From an uncultured Eubacteriales bacterium (GTDB lineage: Bacteria > Bacillota > Clostridia > Oscillospirales > Acutalibacteraceae): a DNA stretch of 64,000 nt. Position 1 is the stretch's first letter. Each line of letters starts with the position of its first letter. The translations under genes were made by a program, and so were the position numbers. The stretch is taken from the NCBI GenBank assembly GCA_934444365.1, contig CAKSCM010000002.1, positions 169,847 through 233,846 of the forward strand, read 5' to 3'. This document shows, in pieces, positions 42,450-49,813 of this stretch. The notes under the pieces were generated by a model. The model was not told the DNA's origin and ran no database searches. It saw only the letters and a program-made list of their open reading frames with translations.

Positions 42450-45242
42450 ATGAACACGAAAGTTAAAAGCATACTGGCACTGTGTGTAGCGCTGTTCATG
42501 CTTGTAACCGGTCTTGTTGCAGTACCGGCATCGGCTGAGCGGAGTTATTTTATCCGTTGGACCGACGCTGACGGCGCCATAAATCCGGTTAACCATGTGG
42601 CGCTTTCTACAGCCACACCCGAAGACGGCAACTATGGTAACTACCATTATGCCGCTCAGGAATTTATACCTGTTAACAATAATTTGAGCGGTGTAAAGCT
42701 CAAATTCAATCTTACGGCCGGTTCCGCAAAAATGCATATTGAAATACGCGAACAGGCCAACGGCGACGCATTACTTGCCAAGGATATCGATATAAACAGC
42801 CTCGGTAACGGCGGTTTTTGGTATACATTCAACTTCGGCGAGAATGTTACCCTTACTCCGTACAACACCTATTATATCGTATGGTGGGCAACCGAGCGTA
42901 CCGCTTCGAGCCTTATGCTCAACTATGCGACCGACAATTCGGCGAACACCGGACCGAGCGGCTGGGCTCACGGTATGACCACAGATACTTTTGAAAAGGT
43001 ATCTAACGTTATATTCGGCTTTGAGCTTATTACCGATGTTATAAGCGATCAGGCCTCCTTTGCAAAGTGGACCGACGATGACGGCGCTATAAACCCGGTT
43101 TATCACCTGGCTCTTGCCGGCGCCGGTGAGTCGGACGCCAATTACGGCAACTACCAGTATATTGCTCAGGAAGTAATTCCTAACAACAGCAATTTAAGCG
43201 GCTTTAAGGTGAAGCTCAATCTTACCGCCGGCACGGCTAAGATTCACACCGAGGTTCGCCGCGAAATGACCGGGAGCCCGATATATCAAAAGGATATAGA
43301 TATTGTAAGCCAGGGTGACGGCGGATTTTGGTACGATCTTAACTTCGGTCAGGATCTTAACGTAAAGCCCTTTGAGACCTATTATCTTCTTTGGTGGGCG
43401 GTTGACCGCACTCCGACGAGCGTAATGATAGTTTACGCCACCGATAATTCCGCCAACAACGGTCCCAGCGGCTGGATACACGGCATGGCTCAGGATTCTT
43501 ACGCCCGTGCAAAGAACCTTATATTCGGTTTTGAGCTTGACACCTATGTCACCGGCGTTCCGGCCTACACCCCTGCACAGCTCGTAAGCGAAAAAATTGC
43601 GGCACTTCCCGCAACCGACGATCTTACCCTTAACGATAAGGCGGCCGTTGCCGAAGCAAGAGCTGCTTACGACGATCTTAAGGAAGAAGAAAAGGCAGAC
43701 GTTGAAAACTTCAATGTGCTGCAGGCGGCTGAGGAAAAAATAGCTCAGCTTGAAGAAATTGCAGCGGCAAACGACATGAAGGCGGCTATCGACCGTCTCC
43801 CCGATGCCGAGGGCATAAGCGTTATATTTGAGAATGACGTAAACTCAATGCTCGATAAGTATAACACATTCTCTGATGTCGCAAAGGAAACCGTTACTAA
43901 TTATGCAAAGCTCAATGAGCTTAAAACCGCTATAGATACCTTGAAGGAGAAGCTTACCGATACCAAGAACGCGCTTGCACTCAAAGAGAATGCTTCCTCG
44001 GCTCTTACTCCGGTAGGAGCTCAGCGCGGCTGGCGTATTAAGCCGGGACAGTCCAACAACTGGGCTATGTACGGGTTTGCTCACAGCTTCGGTGAGGGTA
44101 CCTACAAGCTTGCGGTACGTGTAAAGCTCGGTAATTTAGGCGGGGCTCCCGTGCTTTCGCTTAAAACCACCGACAATACCGCAAACGGAGCAGAGGTGCT
44201 GAAAAAGGACTTGGGCTTCACCGATTATGATGAAGCAACCAAGGACGAAGACGGCTTTGCAATGCTTTATACCGACGATTTCGTTGTTAACGCCGAGCTG
44301 GCATCGCATGTGCTTGAAGGTAAGGTTTTTGTATACGGCGAATTCCACGGCGAAGATATGCTTGTTGTTATTGACGGTGTTTACTGGGTCAAGGCCGACG
44401 ATACCTCGGTCGTTTACAGCAAGGTTGAAAATCTTTCCGCATGGGGTGCGAAGATTCTTGAAGGCTCGCTTTATTACGATACCGAAAAGCCCGAATACCT
44501 CGAGTTTACCCGTGACGAGAGCAAGGATGCCGATTATGAATTCGGTTATTCGCTCGACAATATAAATCTCGGCAACCTTAAAAAAGGCAAATACGCGGTT
44601 GAGCTTGAATACAGTGCGCTTGACGGTGCAGGCAATATGTTTGAGGCTGAGGTCTGGGCAGGCGGACAAAAGGTTTCGTCGAGCCTTGTTTCGGCCGACG
44701 CTTATAAAAACAGCGCCAAGACCGCAAATGCCACCACTGCCGTTAAGGTTAATTTCGAGCTTGAAAGCGCTGCTGACGCCACTTTCAAGGTTTATCAGAT
44801 GAACGCCGCGACGGTTCGTTACTATAATGTACGTTTTTATGAGCTTGAAGTCGTAAATATCGATGAGGCCGTACAGGCGGTTATAACCCTTATAGATGAG
44901 CTCCCCGAAGCTGGCAGCGTTGCCGTCAGCGATACCGCTAAGGTAAAGGAGGCTGTTGACGCTTACGAGGGTCTGACCGACGAACAAAAGGCGGACGTTA
45001 CAAACCGTGAGAAGCTTGACAGCGTCCTTGCAGCCTATAAGGGAAAGAGGCTCGGCGATGTCGACGCCAACGGTGAAATAACCGCTACCGACGCACTTTT
45101 GGCGTTGCAGGCAGCGGTCGGCAAGATCGAGCTTGAGGGCTTTGACTTCTTTGCAGCCAACGTTGACGGTAACGAGGGAATAACCGCTACCGATGCGTTG
45201 CTTATTCTTCAGCGTTCGGTTGGCAAGATAACTTCGTTTTGA
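42450..45242 (+). CDS. Secreted multidomain dockerin protein with tandem 170-residue modules
   Basis: A 930-residue protein. It has a signal peptide (1-29). Two tandem modules (about 34-193 and 204-363) share the DGAINPV, NYGNY, NNNLSG/NNSNLSG, GGFWY, WWA and YATDNSAN blocks. Helical spacers (375-505) follow, then a beta module (about 536-652) shared with the divergent XRE regulator, a second beta module (about 695-800), another helical spacer (803-865), and a C-terminal dockerin (867-930) with two calcium loops (DVDANGEITATDALL, NVDGNEGITATDALL). No catalytic domain is recognised, so it is probably a binding or adhesion component on a cohesin scaffold. It is followed after 21 bases by a second dockerin gene. 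Confidence 0.87.
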   Translation: MNTKVKSILALCVALFMLVTGLVAVPASAERSYFIRWTDADGAINPVNHVALSTATPEDGNYGNYHYAAQEFIPVNNNLSGVKLKFNLTAGSAKMHIEIREQANGDALLAKDIDINSLGNGGFWYTFNFGENVTLTPYNTYYIVWWATERTASSLMLNYATDNSANTGPSGWAHGMTTDTFEKVSNVIFGFELITDVISDQASFAKWTDDDGAINPVYHLALAGAGESDANYGNYQYIAQEVIPNNSNLSGFKVKLNLTAGTAKIHTEVRREMTGSPIYQKDIDIVSQGDGGFWYDLNFGQDLNVKPFETYYLLWWAVDRTPTSVMIVYATDNSANNGPSGWIHGMAQDSYARAKNLIFGFELDTYVTGVPAYTPAQLVSEKIAALPATDDLTLNDKAAVAEARAAYDDLKEEEKADVENFNVLQAAEEKIAQLEEIAAANDMKAAIDRLPDAEGISVIFENDVNSMLDKYNTFSDVAKETVTNYAKLNELKTAIDTLKEKLTDTKNALALKENASSALTPVGAQRGWRIKPGQSNNWAMYGFAHSFGEGTYKLAVRVKLGNLGGAPVLSLKTTDNTANGAEVLKKDLGFTDYDEATKDEDGFAMLYTDDFVVNAELASHVLEGKVFVYGEFHGEDMLVVIDGVYWVKADDTSVVYSKVENLSAWGAKILEGSLYYDTEKPEYLEFTRDESKDADYEFGYSLDNINLGNLKKGKYAVELEYSALDGAGNMFEAEVWAGGQKVSSSLVSADAYKNSAKTANATTAVKVNFELESAADATFKVYQMNAATVRYYNVRFYELEVVNIDEAVQAVITLIDELPEAGSVAVSDTAKVKEAVDAYEGLTDEQKADVTNREKLDSVLAAYKGKRLGDVDANGEITATDALLALQAAVGKIELEGFDFFAANVDGNEGITATDALLILQRSVGKITSF
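42549..43538 (+). repeat. Tandem protein-coding duplication in the dockerin gene
   Basis: Two copies with a 170-codon period (42549-43028 and 43059-43538). Protein similarity is high (DGAINP at residues 41 and 211, YATDNSAN at 159 and 329) while the DNA has diverged, so the duplication is old. Confidence 0.85.
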
Positions 45243-45263
45243 AAGGATTTCCTGGTTTAACTT

Positions 45264-48200
45264 ATGAAAAAATCTATAATACAGTTTTTATGCCGTATTA
45301 TGGTTGTCGTAATGCTTTTCGCCGTACTGCCTGTGTTTTCTCAGGCAGCCGGCGGAATGTACGGCGATTTGAACGGTGATACAAAAGTAAACGCTACCGA
45401 CGCTCTGATCGTACTTCAGGCGGCGGTAGGAAAAATCAGTCTGAGCGAGGGAGATCAAAAGCTCGCCGATGTTGATGGTTCAGGAGATGTTATGGCAACG
45501 GATGCGCTTTTAATACTTCAGAAGGCTGTCGGAAAGATAGATAGATTCCCTGTAGAACAGACTGAAAAAAAGGTTACTTGGCTTGAAAGTGCTTCGGGAA
45601 TTGTAAGCGAGACCGAGCCTTATATCCCGGCCGAGGGCGAGATAAAGACCCTTTATCAGAGCAATGTCGGATATTCGGGAAATTATGCTATCGAGACCGA
45701 TTGTGTGCTCACCTATGTATACAGCAAGAAGCGCGGCGGAAATCTTAAATCATGGGTACAGGCGAGCGGCCAGATCTATGACAAGACAATGAAGGTCGGA
45801 CTTATGATACCGGCAAACCGCGATGACGCCGAGTTCTTAAAGGCCAATCCGGATCGCGGAATGAAGGATGTCCAGACAACCTCCGACGGATCATACCGCA
45901 AGCATTCGAACTTCGGCGACGATATTGTTTATTACATGGTTCCGACCGAGGCTTATATCCAGTACAAATGGGAAGTTATAGATTCCTGGCTTACCGAGGA
46001 CTGCAAGGTAGTCGCTATTGAGGAGCCGGAGATATGGAACAACGCCGGATATTCCGAGGGCTTTAAGGAAGAGTGGAAAAAGTACTACGGTACCGATTGG
46101 AAGGATCAGACCTCCTCGGCACAGGCAATGTACGATTCCCAGCGCTTAAAGGCATATCTCTTCAAGCGCGAGATAGAATTCCTGTCCCAGAAGATAAAGG
46201 AAAAATACCCCGATGTTACGGTTCTGCTTGCGACCCACTGCACGGTGGATTACAGTTCTCACGGCATTTCGACCGGAATGTCGATGTACGGAAGCATCCC
46301 CACCGTTGACGGCTTTATCGGCCAGACATGGTCCGACGGAGTAACCCGCTCCATTCCTTACGCAGGAAATCAATCGGTAAATACCTTTGCGGTATCGATG
46401 TATGAGTATGCCTCATATAAGGCGTTTTTGCCCGAAGGAAAGAGCCTTTATCTTTTGCAGGATCCGGCGTCTGACGCAGGATTCCCCCAGGATGTCTGCG
46501 AGAACAACTACAAAACCACCGTTGTGGCCTCTCTTATGCAGCAGGACACCGACTATTTCCAGAATACAATATGGCCTCAGCGCGCGTTTTTGCCGATGGG
46601 TCAGGATTATAAGAGTATCCAGCTCAGTGTCAATAAAATGTACAATTCCATCGCCGGACTCGGCAGCACGGTTTATTCCGGAACCAAAGGAATATACCTA
46701 GGCCTGTCGGATACAGCCGGCTGGAACATCGGCGATAGTTTTACAACATCAGGCAGGTGTCTTGAGACAGTCTACGGTATATCGGCCTCATTTATATACG
46801 AGGGAATTCCGGTAAATACCCTTTGCCTTGATACACTGACCTCGGCGGATCAGCTTAAAGACGTAAATCTTCTTATTTTAAGCTATGATTCAATGAAGCC
46901 CCAGAGTGCCAAGGCAAACGAGGCGATAGCCGACTGGGTAAAAGGCGGCGGACGTCTGCTTTATGTCGGCGGATATGACAGCTTTACCGACATAAAGAGC
47001 GAATGGTGGAGCAAGGAAAATACTACTCCGCTTGAGCATCTGATATCAAAGCTCGGTTTAGACGTTAAGGTATCGCGCGGCGTAGACCGCGGCAGTGTTC
47101 CCGTGTGGAACGGCAGCAGCATCAATGCCAATGATATTTTAAACAGCCTTTATGCCTCCAACACCTATACCTTTACCGGCGGCGGAGTAACCGCCTTCAT
47201 GACTGCTTCGAACAAAAACGTCGGTATAAAGACCGATGTTGGCGACGGCGTTGTTACCATGGTGGGTTTACCGTCGGCGTTTTATGCGAAGTCCTTCTTT
47301 ATGTCCAAGGTTATAAGAGAGCTTGCCGCATATACCCTTTCGGGGTCCGATATGCCGTATCAGCGGAGCGACTTTTTCAGTGCGGTTCGCGGCGATTATA
47401 TAGCATATTATAACTTTAAGGCTGCACAAAGAACCGCTGACGGCAAAACCCTTGTGGATTTATTCTCGGCTAAGCTTGATGTTGTGGATGCAGGCTCGAC
47501 CGTTGTTATCAATACGCCGAAGCTTTATTATGATGTTTCCAAAGCGGCGTCCGACAAAATTCCGCGCCTCGGATTTACAAACGGCGTTGACATGTCTCCG
47601 GTCACCGAAACGGCGGCAAAAACCGAATTTACGGTAACCGCTCCGTCCAACGCGACCATTGCAAGCAGGCTTTTCGGAAACGGTAAATATCCTCAGAACG
47701 TGACCGTCGTAAGCGCAAGCGGAAAACCGGGAAGCGTTATTACGGTTTGGGACAATCGCACGAATTCTCTGCTTGTGCAGACAATGTGCTCCGATATCGC
47801 CGATCCTGTTACCGTAACGGTCGAATGGGGAGATACCTATAAGGAGCTTGACAGCAACTACGAGTACAAGAGTATTTTCTTTGCTACTCAGGGGAAAACC
47901 CATGAAAACGATGAGTTCCTCTTTGATTATAACTGCCATATGAACGACGGATGCTATTTCTGCGATCTTGACACCTACTGCATATGGAGAATTGATCTTA
48001 ATGCCTACAAGGACGCCTCGATGACTCTTGATGTTCTTTGTAACTATGTGGTTTCGGTATCCTTCGACAACGAAAACTGGCAGGTGGTTGAGGACTGGAG
48101 TACAATAGGTGAGTTTACCAAATTCGGCTCCAACAAAAAGAGCCTTACGGTGGCGTCGCGTTCGTACAGCGAGTCTACCGACGCTCAGTATATGTACGTC

Positions 48201-48296
48201 AAGCTGTCGTCCTGCTATATGGATACGACGATAAACCCGGGTCAGGGCTGGGGCGGAAATGTTCAGTGCTATACCCTTAATTATCTGAGTAAATAG
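45264..48296 (+). CDS. Secreted protein with N-terminal dockerin and a putative glycoside-hydrolase-like body
   Basis: A 1010-residue protein. It has a signal peptide (1-28) and an N-terminal dockerin (about 32-95) with loops DLNGDTKVNATDALI and DVDGSGDVMATDALL; dockerins are more often C-terminal. Residues about 104-470 look like a TIM-barrel hydrolase with an acidic cluster after a strand (VVAIEEPEIWNNAGY, 249-263) suited to a catalytic acid. Residues about 475-600 resemble the beta-galactosidase trimerisation/GATase-like fold (VNLLILSYDSMKP, WVKGGGRLLYVGG). Beta-rich C-terminal modules follow. No established family could be named. It is co-transcribed with the upstream dockerin gene. Confidence 0.8.
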   Translation: MKKSIIQFLCRIMVVVMLFAVLPVFSQAAGGMYGDLNGDTKVNATDALIVLQAAVGKISLSEGDQKLADVDGSGDVMATDALLILQKAVGKIDRFPVEQTEKKVTWLESASGIVSETEPYIPAEGEIKTLYQSNVGYSGNYAIETDCVLTYVYSKKRGGNLKSWVQASGQIYDKTMKVGLMIPANRDDAEFLKANPDRGMKDVQTTSDGSYRKHSNFGDDIVYYMVPTEAYIQYKWEVIDSWLTEDCKVVAIEEPEIWNNAGYSEGFKEEWKKYYGTDWKDQTSSAQAMYDSQRLKAYLFKREIEFLSQKIKEKYPDVTVLLATHCTVDYSSHGISTGMSMYGSIPTVDGFIGQTWSDGVTRSIPYAGNQSVNTFAVSMYEYASYKAFLPEGKSLYLLQDPASDAGFPQDVCENNYKTTVVASLMQQDTDYFQNTIWPQRAFLPMGQDYKSIQLSVNKMYNSIAGLGSTVYSGTKGIYLGLSDTAGWNIGDSFTTSGRCLETVYGISASFIYEGIPVNTLCLDTLTSADQLKDVNLLILSYDSMKPQSAKANEAIADWVKGGGRLLYVGGYDSFTDIKSEWWSKENTTPLEHLISKLGLDVKVSRGVDRGSVPVWNGSSINANDILNSLYASNTYTFTGGGVTAFMTASNKNVGIKTDVGDGVVTMVGLPSAFYAKSFFMSKVIRELAAYTLSGSDMPYQRSDFFSAVRGDYIAYYNFKAAQRTADGKTLVDLFSAKLDVVDAGSTVVINTPKLYYDVSKAASDKIPRLGFTNGVDMSPVTETAAKTEFTVTAPSNATIASRLFGNGKYPQNVTVVSASGKPGSVITVWDNRTNSLLVQTMCSDIADPVTVTVEWGDTYKELDSNYEYKSIFFATQGKTHENDEFLFDYNCHMNDGCYFCDLDTYCIWRIDLNAYKDASMTLDVLCNYVVSVSFDNENWQVVEDWSTIGEFTKFGSNKKSLTVASRSYSESTDAQYMYVKLSSCYMDTTINPGQGWGGNVQCYTLNYLSK

Positions 48297-48316
48297 CAGA
48301 AAAACAGCAATGCGGC

Positions 48317-48345
48317 CTAAGACGGATTGTTATTGTCCGTCTTAG
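48317..48345. other. Perfect stem-loop downstream of the dockerin operon
   Basis: CTAAGACGGA pairs with TCCGTCTTAG around a 9-base loop. No T run follows, so it is more likely a messenger-stabilising 3' hairpin than a terminator. Confidence 0.5.
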
Positions 48346-48469
48346 TGATAACCTCCGTGCGACCGGACGGGATACACTTGATAAAACCGGATAAAAAAAC
48401 TCCTGCCCGAACATGTGAAGCGCCGCACAAATAATACTTTTTACAACACGAGACCTCCCTTTTCTTAAA

Positions 48470-48514
48470 GATGCGGAAATCGGCCTTAAAACGTCGGTTT
48501 CCGCATCGTTTTTG
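48470..48514 (+). terminator. Terminator of the dockerin operon
   Basis: GATGCGGAAATCG (48470) pairs with CGGTTTCCGCATC (48495-48507), followed by GTTTTTG. Confidence 0.8.
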
Positions 48515-48649
48515 TTGAGTTAAATCGAAAACTACAGCGTGAAGTATTATTATCCTATCGACTACAAAGGATATGCTTTAATCCTTATTGTGCCCGATAC
48601 GGTGTCGTTTTTTGTGGATTTTAGTTTCGATAAATAACATCGTCAGCCC

Positions 48650-48705
48650 ATAAAAAACAAAACTCCCGGTGAAGTTTATTTGCTTCATCGGGAGTTTTCC
48701 GTTTA
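48650..48705 (-). terminator. Terminator downstream of trxB
   Basis: A 16-base stem (48659-48674 with 48683-48698). On the minus strand it is followed by GTTTTTTATG; on the plus strand the run is weaker. Confidence 0.75.
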
Positions 48706-48738
48706 ATTTTAATTTGAGTTTTAATTATCCTTACAGTT

Positions 48739-49644
48739 TTACAGCGAGCTTATATACCGGCTGGCCGAATAGGCCGCGATTGCACCGTCGGCCGCGGCGG
48801 TGGTGAGCTGGCGTAAGGTTTTTCTCCGGCAGTCTCCGGCGGCGAAAAGCCCCGGAATATTTGTCAGACAATCCTCGTCGGTTTCAATGAATCCGTCGCC
48901 GTCGAGCGAGATTATACCTTTAAAAACCTCGGTATTCGGGATTTTACCGATCGCTACAAACAGTCCGTCGGCCTCAATGTCGGCCAAGGTGCCGTCGCTT
49001 GTTTTTACGGTTATTCCGGTCAGGGATTCGTCGCCATTTAAGCAGACGATCTCGGCTGACAGTATACATTCAACGTTTTCTTTGGCTCTCATTTCGCCGA
49101 CGTTTTGCTCCTGGGCGCGGAAAACATCCCTTCGGTGTATAAGATACACCTTTTTGCATATATCCGAAAGATATATAGCGTCGCAGACCGCGGTATCGCC
49201 GCCGCCTACAACGGCTACGGTTTTCCCTTTGTAAAATGCGCCGTCACAAACAGCGCAATAAGATACGCCGTTTGCGCACAGCTCATCCTCTTTGGGGAGC
49301 GAAAGGTGCCGGTGCTTCATTCCGGTAGCAATGATAACCGCCTTGCATTCATAGCGCGAATCTTCGGTTATTATTTCCTTTACATTGCCCCGGTTTATAA
49401 TTCCCGTAACATTTTCAAATTCGGTGTCGCACCCGTGCGATATTGCCTGCGAAAGCAGTCTGTCGGCAAATTCGGTGCCGCTTATCGATTCGATCGACGG
49501 AATATTTTCGACCCGGCTTGCAAAGGCGATCTGTCCGCCGTAGCTGTTTCCCTCAAGAATAAGGGCGGTCATTCCGGCTCTGGCAACATTCAGTGCAGCG
49601 GTCATTCCGGCGACTCCGCCGCCTATAATTATAACGTCATACAT
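48739..49644 (-). CDS. trxB: Thioredoxin-disulfide reductase
   Basis: A 301-residue flavoenzyme. The FAD-binding GGGVAGMTAALNVARAG is near the N-terminus, the redox pair is in YCAVCDGAFYKGK, the NADPH-binding site is GGGDTAVCDAIYL, and the C-terminal FAD motif is GLFAAGDCR. The ATG at 49644 (MYDVIIIGGG) follows AAGGAACGG; the frame is open 35 codons further, but that part is basic and not family-like. It lies behind nrdD on the same strand. It could reduce the redoxin domain fused to NrdD, an inference from proximity. Confidence 0.95.
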   Translation of the reverse strand: MYDVIIIGGGVAGMTAALNVARAGMTALILEGNSYGGQIAFASRVENIPSIESISGTEFADRLLSQAISHGCDTEFENVTGIINRGNVKEIITEDSRYECKAVIIATGMKHRHLSLPKEDELCANGVSYCAVCDGAFYKGKTVAVVGGGDTAVCDAIYLSDICKKVYLIHRRDVFRAQEQNVGEMRAKENVECILSAEIVCLNGDESLTGITVKTSDGTLADIEADGLFVAIGKIPNTEVFKGIISLDGDGFIETDEDCLTNIPGLFAAGDCRRKTLRQLTTAAADGAIAAYSASRYISSL

Positions 49645-49813
49645 TTTTTTGTACCGTTCCTTGCTTTTTAAAACCGGCCGGGAGGGTGATCCCGGCCGAT
49701 AAACTGAAAATTTAAAAATTTTTCTTGTGAGCTTCCAAGTCGTCGTCAAGGATTGTAAAATTAAGGACGATCCGGATGGACTAACGTTGCTTTATAAAAT
49801 GCGAAGTTTAAAA

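Larger units (their letters stand above)
48297..48738. other. Intergenic region between dockerin operon and trxB (convergent)
   Basis: Contains no gene. It holds a perfect 10-base stem without a T run (48317-48345), a terminator for the dockerin operon (48470-48514), and a terminator usable in both directions (48650-48705). Confidence 0.6.

Noticed and set aside
44136..44987. Open frame of 283 codons on the minus strand inside the 930-residue dockerin gene
   Set aside because: The sense frame has a signal peptide, repeats and a dockerin; the antisense frame has none of these.
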